A DNA stretch of 64,000 bases from UBA7446 sp024639165 (GCA_024639165.1 JAHEIX010000002.1:124001-188000); one strand, 5' to 3'; counted from the first letter of the stretch, positions 18,384 to 26,848 are shown. Translations and numbers: made by a program. Notes: generated by a model from the sequence alone, not told the origin.

Positions 18384-18395
18384 AAAAGTACTTTT
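18384..18395. promoter_or_regulatory. 12-bp perfect palindrome between hemA and the AraC gene
   Basis: AAAAGTACTTTT is fully self-complementary. It sits near the middle of the 158-bp divergent intergenic region, between the two outward -7 boxes. The position suits an operator for the adjacent AraC-type regulator, but single AT-rich palindromes arise easily by chance. Confidence 0.3.
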
Positions 18396-18448
18396 TCTAA
18401 CGCTATTAGGGCTCGGCCGTTCACAGAGAAATTGCTATTTTTTCTTTG

Positions 18449-18456
18449 TATGTTTG
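18449..18456 (+). promoter_or_regulatory. -7 box TATGTTTG of the AraC regulator gene
   Basis: TAnnTTTG match on the plus strand, 28 nt before the ATG at 18485. Confidence 0.5.
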
Positions 18457-18484
18457 TTCCACAGAAGTAAAACAAAAGGAAGCA

Positions 18485-19372
18485 ATGAATACAGAAAATA
18501 ACGCTTTACGTCCTGTTATTGACCAAACCATTGAGGCGGGTTTTGACGTCCTTACTTATGAAAACGGAACCGATAAAAAACAACACGTTGTTCGTCATGT
18601 TGATGCCAGTTTGATTCAATTTCATTTTTGTTTTCGCGGAAGCGCAACCTTTCATTTTAATGCACGAACCTACAGTCTTCCCATATTAGACGAACACGTT
18701 TTGCTGTTGTATAACCCTCAGCGTGAATTGCCCATGGAGCTAGATCTTGCCGTAAACACTCAGCTGGTCACGGTGCTTATTTCAATTAAAAAATTCCACA
18801 GCCTATTTTCGCAAGAGGCGGAACAAATCAGTTTCCTTTCGGACGAAAACGTTGACAAAAAATACTATAAAGACCATGTTTTCACCCCTTCAATGGCTGT
18901 AGTGTTGAGTCAGGTTTTACAACACCAACCCAACGCTTTGATGAGTAGGCTTTACTTAAAAGGAAAGGTTTACGAGCTTTTGAGTCTGTACTTTAACCCT
19001 TCCGAAGCCACAGATATTGCCGAGTGTCCCTTTTTGGTTGATGAAGAAAATGTGCGAAAAATTCGCAACGCTAAAAAAATCTTGCTTGAACGCATGGTAG
19101 ATCCGCCAAGTTTGCCCGAATTGGCCGATGAAATAGGCCTAAGTTTAAAGAAATTGAAAGAAGGATTTAAGCAACTTTATGGCAGCACGGCCTTTCAATT
19201 TGTTTTGGACCACAAGATGAACCACGCGCGTCAACTATTGGGCACAGGCTCTTACAATGTGAATGAAGTAGCCAGTCAACTTGGCTACAGTAATTCAAGT
19301 CATTTTATTGAAGCCTTTAAAAAGAAGTTTGGCACAACACCAAAAAAATACCTTTTGTCTGTATCTTCGTAA
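18485..19372 (+). CDS. AraC-family transcriptional regulator next to heme genes
   Basis: The 295-residue protein has an N-terminal sensing region (about 1-190) and a C-terminal AraC DNA-binding domain with two helix-turn-helix units: PSLPELADEIGLSLKKLKEGF (about 209-229) and VNEVASQLGYSNSSHFIEAFKKKFGTTPKKY (about 258-288). ATG 18485 is preferred over a TTG 39 nt upstream because it follows the promoter box. The gene lies between the divergent hem operon and hemH, so control of heme synthesis is a reasonable inference; the ligand is unknown. Confidence 0.88.
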   Translation: MNTENNALRPVIDQTIEAGFDVLTYENGTDKKQHVVRHVDASLIQFHFCFRGSATFHFNARTYSLPILDEHVLLLYNPQRELPMELDLAVNTQLVTVLISIKKFHSLFSQEAEQISFLSDENVDKKYYKDHVFTPSMAVVLSQVLQHQPNALMSRLYLKGKVYELLSLYFNPSEATDIAECPFLVDEENVRKIRNAKKILLERMVDPPSLPELADEIGLSLKKLKEGFKQLYGSTAFQFVLDHKMNHARQLLGTGSYNVNEVASQLGYSNSSHFIEAFKKKFGTTPKKYLLSVSS

Positions 19373-19386
19373 CGAAAAATGTTGCT

Positions 19387-20406
19387 ATGAAAGGAGTTCT
19401 AATGGTGAATTTAGGTTCACCCAAAAGTCCTACCCCTGAGGACGTCAAGCCTTACTTGGAAGAGTTTTTAATGGATGAGCGCGTGATTGACGTACCCAAG
19501 TGGTTTCGTTCTTTTTTGGTCAAAGGGATTATTCTCAAAACCCGACCTAAAAAATCGGCAAAGGCCTATCAAAAAATTTGGTGGGACGAAGGTTCTCCAC
19601 TAATTGTCTTATCGGAACGCTTACACAAAAAGGTTGCTCAAAAGACATCTGTACCCATTTCGCTTGCCATGCGATATGGTCAACCGTCTATAGCTTCAGG
19701 CTTGGAAGAACTACATCAAAAAGGGGTAGATGAGGTGCTGATTGTTCCCCTTTATCCGCAACACGCCATGGCTACTACAGAAACCATATTGGTTTTGGCA
19801 GAAGAAATCAGAGCTGCACAATATCCAAAAATGTCCTTTACACATTTGCCAGCATTTTATCATCATGCAGATTATATCAGAGTATTGTCACATTCTATTC
19901 AAGAATACCTTCAAGACAAACCGTGGGAACATTTGTTGTTTTCCTATCATGGCATTCCAGAGCGACACATTCGCAAATCGGATATTACTAAATCGCATTG
20001 TAAGATTGATGGCAGCTGTTGTCAAACGCCATCCGATGCGCATGCCTATTGCTACCGTCACCAATGTTATGAAACCACCAAACAGGTCGCGGAGTATCTC
20101 GAGCTGCGGCCAGGAAGCTTTTCAACTTCGTTTCAGTCTCGATTAGCAGGCGATAAGTGGCTGCGCCCTTATACAGATAAAACGGTTGAGCAATTTGCCA
20201 AAACCGGTACTAAGAAGTTGGCGGTTGTGACCCCTGCGTTTGTTTCGGACTGCCTAGAAACGTTAGAGGAGATAGGCATGGAGGCCAAAGAAGATTTTGA
20301 AGAAAAGGGAGGAGAAGAAATGCATGTAGTTCCATGTATCAACGATCGTGACGATTGGGTAAATGTGCTCAGTCGCTGGATAGATGAGTGGGCAACAGCT
20401 TCTTAA
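19387..20406 (+). CDS. hemH: Ferrochelatase
   Basis: The 339-residue enzyme inserts Fe2+ into protoporphyrin IX. It starts GVLMVNLGSPKSPTPEDVKPYL, contains LLFSYHGIPERHI with the catalytic His (about 188) and ends with VVTPAFVSDCLETLEEIGMEAKE. Between about residues 203 and 228 it has a Cys-rich stretch (C, CC, C, C within HCKIDGSCCQ...YCYRHQC), as in other Bacteroidota ferrochelatases, possibly binding metal or an Fe-S cluster. It lies 14 nt after the AraC gene and is probably cotranscribed with it and hemJ. Confidence 0.96.
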   Translation: MKGVLMVNLGSPKSPTPEDVKPYLEEFLMDERVIDVPKWFRSFLVKGIILKTRPKKSAKAYQKIWWDEGSPLIVLSERLHKKVAQKTSVPISLAMRYGQPSIASGLEELHQKGVDEVLIVPLYPQHAMATTETILVLAEEIRAAQYPKMSFTHLPAFYHHADYIRVLSHSIQEYLQDKPWEHLLFSYHGIPERHIRKSDITKSHCKIDGSCCQTPSDAHAYCYRHQCYETTKQVAEYLELRPGSFSTSFQSRLAGDKWLRPYTDKTVEQFAKTGTKKLAVVTPAFVSDCLETLEEIGMEAKEDFEEKGGEEMHVVPCINDRDDWVNVLSRWIDEWATAS

Positions 20407-20443
20407 TTTTGAAAAAGGCGTACCTTTAGAACAATACCAAAGC

Positions 20444-20986
20444 GTGGATTATTATTTATACATAAAAGCACTTCATTTGATTTTTGTAATCACCTACTTT
20501 GCTGGGCTATTTTATATGCCACGGCTTATGGTATACATGGTTGAAGCTGCCGAACGCCCACAACCAGAGGCCGATATTATCATACCACAATTACAATTGA
20601 TGATGCGACGCTTGTGGCAAATCATTACGGTTCCTTCTGCTATTTTAGGACTAATTTTTGGGCTTTGGATGTTGTGGATAAACCCTTTTTTGCTGGGTAA
20701 ATCCTGGATGTTGGTCAAGTTGGTATTTGTGGGGCTGTTGATTTTATACCATATACAAACACATCGTTTTTACAAGGCATTTTTACAAAGGAATTGCAAG
20801 CGTAGTGCCAGCTTTTTTCGCATATGGAATGAAGGCGCAACACTTATTTTATTTGCTGTGATATTTTTGGCGATACTCAAAGATAGCATTCATTGGATTT
20901 TTGGGTTATTGGGGCTATTTGGCCTGACTTTTTTACTCATGCTCGGTATTCGGGTATACAAACGTTATCGTAACAAAAACGGCTAG
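20444..20986 (+). CDS. hemJ: HemJ-type protoporphyrinogen IX oxidase
   Basis: The 180-residue membrane protein oxidises protoporphyrinogen IX to protoporphyrin IX. It starts VDYYLYIKALHLIFVITYFAG, the HemJ opening with the conserved His in the first helix, and has four or five membrane helices. GTG 20444 is chosen because it matches the family start; an in-frame ATG at 20384 would overlap hemH by 23 nt and add a polar, unconserved 20 residues. It fills the step between HemF and HemH, and no hemG or hemY is seen. Confidence 0.9.
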   Translation: MDYYLYIKALHLIFVITYFAGLFYMPRLMVYMVEAAERPQPEADIIIPQLQLMMRRLWQIITVPSAILGLIFGLWMLWINPFLLGKSWMLVKLVFVGLLILYHIQTHRFYKAFLQRNCKRSASFFRIWNEGATLILFAVIFLAILKDSIHWIFGLLGLFGLTFLLMLGIRVYKRYRNKNG

Positions 20987-20989
20987 CAT

Positions 20990-22429
20990 ATGCGGTTGCC
21001 ATCTCTTCGCGCTCGGATTTTTATAGCTCTAATTTTTTTGGTGCTGGTGGCTTCAATATTGATTGCGGGAGTAACCATTGTACAATATAGCGAGCAGTCC
21101 AACACCTATCACGAACAGCGTTTGTCGCGCAAAGAAAATCAACTCAAGAAGCGACTAAAGTACCTTTTGGAACGTACACCATTGAATGTTGGCGGAACAA
21201 ACATTAAAGTCGTTTTTCAGCCCCACTTAAAGGAAACAGCAGACGTTTTAAACATTAACTTTAGGCTCTATAGCTTATCTGGTGATTTGCTTTGTTCTTC
21301 ACAACTGATGGAATCAATTCCCTCACAAACACTTACTGCGACTATTTTAGAACAACTTCAACCCAATACGGATGAAAGACTAATAGACGTGAGTACTACT
21401 GATGGTGTAACAACACGTTCCTCATTTTCGTATATATATGATTTAGACAACCAACCCTTGGCCATTGTTAACGTGCCTTATTTTGACGATGATTCGCTTA
21501 GTTCAATGGAGCTTAAAGCTTTTTTGATTCGTTTGGTTCAAGTGTATGTGGTCATGTTGATTATTGCCATCATTTTGGCATTTTTTGTCTCTTCTTATAT
21601 AACACGTCATTTGGAAACCATCAGCAGTAAGCTCAATCAAACCAAACTATCCAAAACAAACACCAAAATAGAATTAAACAAGGCCAGTCGTGAGATTTCA
21701 GCACTCGTGTCGGCCTATAATCACATGGTGGATGAGCTAGAGGCAAGTGCGGTTAAGCTCGCCAAATCCCAAAGAGAAGTAGCCTGGCGTGAAATGGCAA
21801 AACAAGTAGCACATGAAATTAAAAATCCGTTGACGCCTATGCGACTAAGCATTCAGCATTTTGAACAACAAGCAGCAAAAGGAAATGCCCAATGGTATGA
21901 AAAGGTACATGAGTTTAGTCAATCACTTATTCAACAAATTGACACCATGAGCGCCATTGCCTCAACATTTTCACAGTTTGCTACCATGCCAACAGGCCAA
22001 TCAGAACGTATTAATGTAAAAGAAGTTGTAGGGCGTGCTTTAGAGCTGTATGCAGATGCTCCCATTACTTTTCAGTCAGTAGCCGACGTATATGCTCATT
22101 TCGATGCCACACAGTTAGTGCGGATTATAAACAACCTCATTAACAACGCCATTCAGGCATGCGAAGAAGTTGAACAACCCCAGATTCGTGTGTCGCTGAC
22201 TAAAGAAAAAAAATCAATCTTATTGGCTGTTGAAGACAATGGCAAGGGAATTCCAAAAGACTTACACGACCGGATTTTTGAACCAACCTTTACCACGAAA
22301 ACGAGCGGTATGGGATTGGGCTTGAGCATGGTAAAATCTATTGTTGAAACCTATGATGGGTCTGTCGTTTTTGACTCTACCCCCGACGCACTTACGCGCT
22401 TTGAACTTCGCTTCCCAAGTGTTGATTAG
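20990..22429 (+). CDS. NtrY-like sensor histidine kinase
   Basis: The 479-residue membrane kinase has an N-terminal helix (about 9-30), a periplasmic sensor region (about 31-175), a second helix (about 178-202) and a HAMP-like linker. The H-box is MAKQVAHEIKNPLTPMRLSI, with the phosphorylated His near residue 277. The ATP-binding domain has an N-box (INNLINNAIQACEE), EDNGKGIP and a GMGLGLSM lid. No response regulator gene adjoins it, so the partner is elsewhere. It lies 3 nt after hemJ, which may be no more than cotranscription. Confidence 0.92.
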   Translation: MRLPSLRARIFIALIFLVLVASILIAGVTIVQYSEQSNTYHEQRLSRKENQLKKRLKYLLERTPLNVGGTNIKVVFQPHLKETADVLNINFRLYSLSGDLLCSSQLMESIPSQTLTATILEQLQPNTDERLIDVSTTDGVTTRSSFSYIYDLDNQPLAIVNVPYFDDDSLSSMELKAFLIRLVQVYVVMLIIAIILAFFVSSYITRHLETISSKLNQTKLSKTNTKIELNKASREISALVSAYNHMVDELEASAVKLAKSQREVAWREMAKQVAHEIKNPLTPMRLSIQHFEQQAAKGNAQWYEKVHEFSQSLIQQIDTMSAIASTFSQFATMPTGQSERINVKEVVGRALELYADAPITFQSVADVYAHFDATQLVRIINNLINNAIQACEEVEQPQIRVSLTKEKKSILLAVEDNGKGIPKDLHDRIFEPTFTTKTSGMGLGLSMVKSIVETYDGSVVFDSTPDALTRFELRFPSVD

Positions 22430-23160
22430 GGATTGATAGCAGCTGTAATGGTTTTTTCTAATCGCTCAAGGGTTTCTGCTACTTGATCGCTTGGGCAGTC
22501 CACAGGAGGGTGCATTTTAAGTGTAATTTTAGCACCAACACCCATAGGGAAATAGCCGTAGCGCGAGAGTTTCCAGGAATTGTTGATGGTAATGCCTACC
22601 AGCTTTGCGTCGGGCATGGCATCGATAAGTTGTTTTAATCCACCTATTCGAAAGGCGCTGGGTTTGGCGCTATTGCTTCGTGTTCCCTCTGGGAAAATCA
22701 CAATACTGCTGTTGGTTATTGCCAGCTTTTCTCCAAATGCTTTGATGTCTTTTAGCGCCTGTTTGGGGTTTTTCCGATCAATAAGTACAGCACTGCCATT
22801 CCTTAGATTAAATGAAATGCTGGGGATTCCTTTGCCCAACTCTTTTTTTCCAACAAATGTTGGATAAGCCTTGCGTAAATACCAAATGAGCGGAGGGATG
22901 TCATAGGTGCTCTGGTGGTTGGCAACAAAAATATATGACTGGTTTTTTTCAATGGTAAAAGGGCAGTTCAAAACAAATCGAGTTCCTAAAATATTGAGGC
23001 AGCGCAACAACAAAAAGTTAAGCACAATGATGCTTGCACGGTGCGCTTTTTTTCCAAGAAAAAAATAGCAGATACGTTGGATGCCATCAAATAAGATGAG
23101 GGTGAACCCAAAAAACAGATAATACAGTACGCTAAGCGGATAGGATATTAGCTTAGCCAT
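22426..23160 (-). CDS. plsC: 1-acyl-sn-glycerol-3-phosphate acyltransferase (PlsC family)
   Basis: The 244-residue membrane-associated enzyme carries the acyltransferase motifs NHQSTYD (about 76-82, catalytic His and Asp) and FPEGTRS (about 151-157). It acylates lysophosphatidate to phosphatidate in phospholipid synthesis. The N-terminal 45 residues form a hydrophobic hairpin. It follows the bacilliredoxin gene by 9 nt, likely in one operon, and its stop overlaps the kinase stop in TTAG. Confidence 0.92.
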   Translation of the reverse strand: MAKLISYPLSVLYYLFFGFTLILFDGIQRICYFFLGKKAHRASIIVLNFLLLRCLNILGTRFVLNCPFTIEKNQSYIFVANHQSTYDIPPLIWYLRKAYPTFVGKKELGKGIPSISFNLRNGSAVLIDRKNPKQALKDIKAFGEKLAITNSSIVIFPEGTRSNSAKPSAFRIGGLKQLIDAMPDAKLVGITINNSWKLSRYGYFPMGVGAKITLKMHPPVDCPSDQVAETLERLEKTITAAINP

Positions 23161-23169
23161 TTGTTAGGT

Positions 23170-23580
23170 TTAGCAGTGAGCGTTATAGGCTTCTTTAAGG
23201 TTTTCTGCGATAATGTCAGCAGGTCTTCCTTCAATGTGGTGCCTCTCAAGCATATGCACCAATTCTCCGTCATTGAACAACGCAATACTAGGCGATGAAG
23301 GGGGGAAAGGGACCATAAGTCCTCTTGCTTCTGCGGTAGCTTCTTTGTCTACTCCTGCAAATACAGTAATGAGTTGTGCAGGCGTTTTGTCGTTGGCTAG
23401 CGACATACGTACACCTGGGCGGGCGTTGGCAGCAGCACAGCCACAGACAGAGTTCACCACAACAAGTGTAGTTCCTTTTTTATTTATTGCCGAAGCAACA
23501 CTTTCTGGAGTAGTACATTGGTCAAAACCTACGGCAGTAAGTTCGTCGCGCATGGGTTTAACAATTTCAGCAGGATACAT
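23170..23580 (-). CDS. Bacilliredoxin, BrxA/BrxB (YphP/YqiW) family
   Basis: The 136-residue protein has the CGC motif (NSVCGCAAANARPG, about 44-57) that defines bacilliredoxins, plus a second Cys near residue 22. In Firmicutes these proteins remove bacillithiol from bacillithiolated proteins. Family-wide knowledge suggests low-molecular-weight thiol or disulfide exchange here, perhaps with bacillithiol, which some Bacteroidota make. A TATCTTTG box at 23599-23606 lies 18 nt upstream. Confidence 0.9.
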   Translation of the reverse strand: MYPAEIVKPMRDELTAVGFDQCTTPESVASAINKKGTTLVVVNSVCGCAAANARPGVRMSLANDKTPAQLITVFAGVDKEATAEARGLMVPFPPSSPSIALFNDGELVHMLERHHIEGRPADIIAENLKEAYNAHC

Positions 23581-23598
23581 AGCAAATTATTTAGAGTA

Positions 23599-23606
23599 CA
23601 AAGATA
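23599..23606 (-). promoter_or_regulatory. -7 box TATCTTTG of the bacilliredoxin-plsC operon
   Basis: TAnnTTTG match on the minus strand, 18 nt before the ATG at 23580. Confidence 0.5.
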
Positions 23607-23623
23607 AGGAAGCTGTTGGATTT

Positions 23624-24142
23624 TTAGGCACGTTCGCAATACACCATATAGTAACGGGGTGTAAAATAGCGCAATAGTGGCCTTAGTCCAATTTTTTTTG
23701 GGTCAGGCGAAGCCCAAATGAGACGGTCTTTGACAACCCAACCACTTTTTTCAAGCAAAAAATCAAATTGTTTTTGCTCGAATTCATGATAGTGTTTGTC
23801 CCAATCGTCTTTAGTGTTCCAATATGCAGAGGCAAACCACAGCTTTAGTGGCACAGAGGCAATTAGCTTTTGGGTTTTGAGTTGGCTAAGGATATTAAAT
23901 GGTGCCAGCATATGTTCAAATATTTCAAAGGCAGTAATGCAATCCACACCTGTATCTAAATAGGGCTGGAAATCTGTATCGAGGTTTTCACCTTTAGTAT
24001 TGTCTACGGTATATCCTGACGAGGCAATAAATTTGGACAAGTCATTGGGAGTTCCCAAATCTAGAATTTTAGTACCGCTCTCTATGTGTTTTTGCACAAA
24101 AGAGCGTGTTTTTTTAAAACGGTTGGCTTCTGGAAATCGCAT
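23624..24142 (-). CDS. Class I SAM-dependent methyltransferase
   Basis: The 172-residue protein has a compact Rossmann methyltransferase pattern: KILDLGTPNDLSKFI (motif I, about 24-38), an acidic residue after the second strand (GENLDTDF) and ITAFEIFEHMLAPFNIL (about 69-85). A C-terminal region ends in RPLLRYFTPRYYMVYCERA. The acceptor substrate is unknown. ATG 24142 lies 4 nt after a TACATTTA box, so a near-leaderless message is predicted. Confidence 0.82.
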   Translation of the reverse strand: MRFPEANRFKKTRSFVQKHIESGTKILDLGTPNDLSKFIASSGYTVDNTKGENLDTDFQPYLDTGVDCITAFEIFEHMLAPFNILSQLKTQKLIASVPLKLWFASAYWNTKDDWDKHYHEFEQKQFDFLLEKSGWVVKDRLIWASPDPKKIGLRPLLRYFTPRYYMVYCERA

Positions 24143-24146
24143 GGCG

Positions 24147-24154
24147 TAAATGTA
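24147..24154 (-). promoter_or_regulatory. -7-like box TACATTTA abutting the methyltransferase start
   Basis: Seven of eight positions of the extended TAnnTTTG pattern match (last base A). It ends 4 nt before the ATG. Confidence 0.45.
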
Positions 24155-24200
24155 CTATAATATAAGATGATAAAAATGGGGCAAACCTTATTATCATTTG

Positions 24201-24208
24201 TATTTTTG
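24201..24208 (+). promoter_or_regulatory. -7 box TATTTTTG abutting the TerB/DnaJ gene start
   Basis: Perfect TAnnTTTG match ending 4 nt (CAGC) before GTG 24213. The same CAGC spacer occurs before the starts at 26861 and 52405. Confidence 0.5.
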
Positions 24209-24212
24209 CAGC

Positions 24213-24929
24213 GTGCGTTGGCTATTTGCATTTATTGGCTATATGATTTTCCGGTTTCCTGGAGCCTTATTGGGGTTTTTTTTGGGAACGCTTTTTGAAG
24301 CAGCGAATAGCGGAAGGATTAAAACTTCTTTCCAAACTGCACGTGTTTCCCAGCAAGACTTTGAGTTGCGCCTTTTGGCATTGGCCAGTATTGTGATAAG
24401 AGCCGATGGCAAAACAAGCCAATCCGAATTGGATTATGTGCGTGCACAGTTTGTTCAATTCTTTGGCAAAGAGCGTGCTAATCAAATTTTTCGTGTTTAC
24501 AATGCCGAGTTCAAACAATCGGGGATTTCAATTCTAGAAATTGGACAATTTCTTGCCAGCAGAACACAATACGGTGCCCGTTTACAGATGTTAGATTTCT
24601 TATTTCGCATAGCCAAAGCCGACGGCCGTGTTTCGCCACCCGAGTTAGAAAAACTAGTGGAAATTGCAGGGTATATGCGCATAAGCACCTTAGACTTTAA
24701 CAGCATTAAGGCCATGTTTGTTGCCCAAACAGATAGCGCTTACACCATATTAGAAGTACCCAAAACAGCTTCGGAAAACGACATCAAAAAGGCCTACAGG
24801 AACTTGGTGAAAAAACACCATCCAGATAAAGTACGTAACTTAGGGCAAGCCGCAGAGGAGGCCGCAAAAGAAAAATTTCAACGTATTCAAAAAGCATACG
24901 AAGACATTAAGAACGAACGAGGATTTTAG
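24213..24929 (+). CDS. TerB-J-domain protein, DjlA-like
   Basis: The 238-residue protein has an N-terminal hydrophobic segment (about 1-28), a TerB-like helical domain (about 45-165) and a C-terminal J domain (about 172-238) with intact HPD in VKKHHPDKVRN. This order is that of DjlA, a membrane-anchored DnaK co-chaperone. GTG 24213 is chosen because it follows the promoter box; ATG 24243 would cut into the hydrophobic segment. It is followed after 6 nt by the HupE-like gene. Confidence 0.87.
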   Translation: MRWLFAFIGYMIFRFPGALLGFFLGTLFEAANSGRIKTSFQTARVSQQDFELRLLALASIVIRADGKTSQSELDYVRAQFVQFFGKERANQIFRVYNAEFKQSGISILEIGQFLASRTQYGARLQMLDFLFRIAKADGRVSPPELEKLVEIAGYMRISTLDFNSIKAMFVAQTDSAYTILEVPKTASENDIKKAYRNLVKKHHPDKVRNLGQAAEEAAKEKFQRIQKAYEDIKNERGF

Positions 24930-24935
24930 CACATC

Positions 24936-25517
24936 ATGAACGATTTTATATTTTATTTACGACTTGGCTTTGAGCATATTTTAGACATAAACGCTTATGA
25001 TCACTTGCTTTTTTTGGTGGCCATGTCGCTGCCATTTGTATTTAAACAATTGCGATTGTTGCTTTTGCTGGTAACGGCATTTACGGTTGGCCACACCCTG
25101 TCTCTTTGGGCCGCATCGGCTGGTATTATCCGTTTTTCTTCCAACTGGATTGAGTTTTTAATCCCCATCACGATAGTACTCACCGCCCTACATACATTGT
25201 ATTGGAATAACAGCTTGGAACGCAAACCGTCTTTGCCATTTTTTGTGCTTGCTGCCTTTTTTGGCATCATCCACGGACTTGGTTTTTCGGGCTATTTTTC
25301 TATGGTTTTTCCGCACAAATCAATAGGCCTTCCGCTGTTGTATTTTACCTTGGGTATTGAACTGGCACAGCTTCTTGTTGTGGCCTTGGTTGTTCTAGCC
25401 AACAGTATTTTGAGCAACGTCTTTAGGGTTTCAAAACGCGACCGCCTTTTGGTAGGCAGTAGCATAATTATAGGTATTTTAGTGCCTATTTTAATTACGG
25501 CAACCAAAGCACTATGA
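24936..25517 (+). CDS. HupE/UreJ-family membrane protein
   Basis: The 193-residue protein has about six hydrophobic helices and the family pattern FEHILDINAYDHLLFLVAM (about 12-30), FTVGHTLSLW and FGIIHGLGFSGY. HupE/UreJ proteins are linked to nickel (and cobalt) uptake for hydrogenase or urease, but many Bacteroidota versions are far from such genes, as here, so metal specificity is uncertain. The stop overlaps the dCMP deaminase start by 4 nt (ATGA). Confidence 0.82.
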   Translation: MNDFIFYLRLGFEHILDINAYDHLLFLVAMSLPFVFKQLRLLLLLVTAFTVGHTLSLWAASAGIIRFSSNWIEFLIPITIVLTALHTLYWNNSLERKPSLPFFVLAAFFGIIHGLGFSGYFSMVFPHKSIGLPLLYFTLGIELAQLLVVALVVLANSILSNVFRVSKRDRLLVGSSIIIGILVPILITATKAL

Positions 25518-25945
25518 ACAAAGCTGAAAAGAAACAATTGCGCTATGACACAGCCTATATGCGCATGGCTATGGAGTGGGCCAAGCTATCGCATTGTCAA
25601 CGCAAGCAAGTAGGGTCACTTATTGTCAAGGACCGTATGATTATTTCTGACGGCTATAATGGAACCCCCACCGGTTTTGAAAATGCTTGTGAAGACCAAG
25701 CGCACTACACCAAATGGTACGTATTACACGCTGAGGCAAATGCGATTATGAAAGTGGCCTCTTCCACCCAATCTTGCGCAGGAGCAACCCTCTACATTAC
25801 ACTGTCGCCCTGCAAAGAATGTAGTAAGCTTATCCATCAAGCAGGCATCAAAAGAGTGGTCTATGCAAAAGCATACAAAGATGTTTCTGGCATTGAATTT
25901 TTAGAACGGGCAGGCGTAGCAGTCGTTGCTTTGACCCAAGACTAA
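25514..25945 (+). CDS. Deoxycytidylate deaminase family protein
   Basis: The 143-residue zinc enzyme has HAEANAIMKVA (about 75-85: His ligand and catalytic Glu) and SPCKECSKL (about 98-106: two Cys ligands), plus the N-terminal extension (RMAMEWAKLSHCQRKQVGSLI) typical of dCMP deaminases such as ComEB. It would convert dCMP to dUMP for thymidylate synthesis. It is cotranslated with the HupE-like gene and shares CTAA with the convergent small gene. Confidence 0.9.
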   Translation: MNKAEKKQLRYDTAYMRMAMEWAKLSHCQRKQVGSLIVKDRMIISDGYNGTPTGFENACEDQAHYTKWYVLHAEANAIMKVASSTQSCAGATLYITLSPCKECSKLIHQAGIKRVVYAKAYKDVSGIEFLERAGVAVVALTQD

Positions 25946-26139
25946 CCCTTCATTTTTTCTTTAATCTTAAGGGCTATTTTTAGAATAGTAAGTAAGATAA
26001 TAGCACAGAGACTTGCCCCAACCCCTATCACTGCGGCAAAACTTTCTCCTTCAAGCGGCTCCTCAAAATCGATGTGGAATAAATTAAAAATCAGCAAGCC
26101 AGCAGCCAAAACTAAAAAGATATATATAAGTACTTTCAT
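25942..26139 (-). CDS. Small two-helix membrane protein, unknown
   Basis: The 65-residue protein has two hydrophobic helices (about 3-20 and 35-56) and a short acidic connector with FHIDFEEPLEGES. No family is recognised. Its stop (TAG) shares four bases with the deaminase stop. Support comes from that convergent stop architecture and a clean membrane-protein composition. Confidence 0.55.
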   Translation of the reverse strand: MKVLIYIFLVLAAGLLIFNLFHIDFEEPLEGESFAAVIGVGASLCAIILLTILKIALKIKEKMKG

Positions 26140-26183
26140 GTGTTTATAATTGTTGTTTTTTAATGGTCACACGTAACCTTTGA

Positions 26184-26230
26184 TGTTAAAAAATAAGCAT
26201 CCCTTTGTATGTTACTACTTATTTTTAACA
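26184..26230. repeat. 13-bp inverted repeat between marC and the 65-residue gene
   Basis: TGTTAAAAAATAAG (26184-26197) pairs with CTTATTTTTAACA (26218-26230), with one bulged A and a 20-nt loop. It follows marC's stop on the minus strand. It could terminate marC transcription or act as a protein-binding site; there is no GC-rich stem. Confidence 0.45.
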
Positions 26231-26241
26231 TGTCGGTTTCA

Positions 26242-26814
26242 TTAGTTAAATAATTGTTGAACATTACCTGCAAATAACTTTACGGCAATTGCCATAAGAA
26301 CCACGCCAAATATTTTACGGATTACGCCAATACCAGAAGGACCTAATACTCGCTCAATGCGTTTGGAAGATTTCAATACAATATAAACAATGACAATATT
26401 GATTACAATAGCAACAATAAGATTGGCCAAGTTGTATTCAGCACGTAGCGAAAGAATAGAAGTCAGCGTTCCTGCACCCGCAATAATGGGGAATGCAATG
26501 GGTACAATAGACGCTGTTTCTGAAGATTCGTCTTTGTAGAGTTGTATGCCTAAAATCATTTCCAGTGCCAAAAAGAATATAATTAGCGCTCCAGCCACCG
26601 CAAAGGAGTTGACGTCAATGCCAATAAGACTTAGAATTTGTTCACCCAAAAATAAAAATCCAATCATAATTAGCCCGGCAACTAAAGAGGCTTTTTCGGA
26701 CTGAATATGCCCAACCTTTTGCCGCAGGCCAATAACAATGGGAATGCTGCCAATAATATCGATGACGGCAAACAATACCATGGTGCAAGTGACGATTTCT
26801 TTTATGTTAAACAT
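26242..26814 (-). CDS. MarC-family integral membrane protein
   Basis: The 190-residue protein has six hydrophobic helices and family patterns such as FAVIDIIGSIPIVIGL (about 15-30) and PIAFPIIAGAGTLTSILSL (about 106-124). MarC proteins resemble small transporters; despite the name, a role in multidrug resistance is not supported, and the substrate is unknown. The start at 26814 lies 4 nt after TATCTTTG. Confidence 0.9.
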   Translation of the reverse strand: MFNIKEIVTCTMVLFAVIDIIGSIPIVIGLRQKVGHIQSEKASLVAGLIMIGFLFLGEQILSLIGIDVNSFAVAGALIIFFLALEMILGIQLYKDESSETASIVPIAFPIIAGAGTLTSILSLRAEYNLANLIVAIVINIVIVYIVLKSSKRIERVLGPSGIGVIRKIFGVVLMAIAVKLFAGNVQQLFN

Positions 26815-26818
26815 GGCT

Positions 26819-26826
26819 CAAAGATA
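26819..26826 (-). promoter_or_regulatory. -7 box TATCTTTG abutting the marC-family start
   Basis: Perfect TAnnTTTG match on the minus strand, ending 4 nt before the ATG at 26814. Confidence 0.55.
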
Positions 26827-26848
26827 CTTTATTTATGTTTCAAAATTG

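Noticed and set aside
26242..26814. Multiple antibiotic resistance protein
   Set aside because: MarC is a historical name; a drug-efflux role is not supported for the family.
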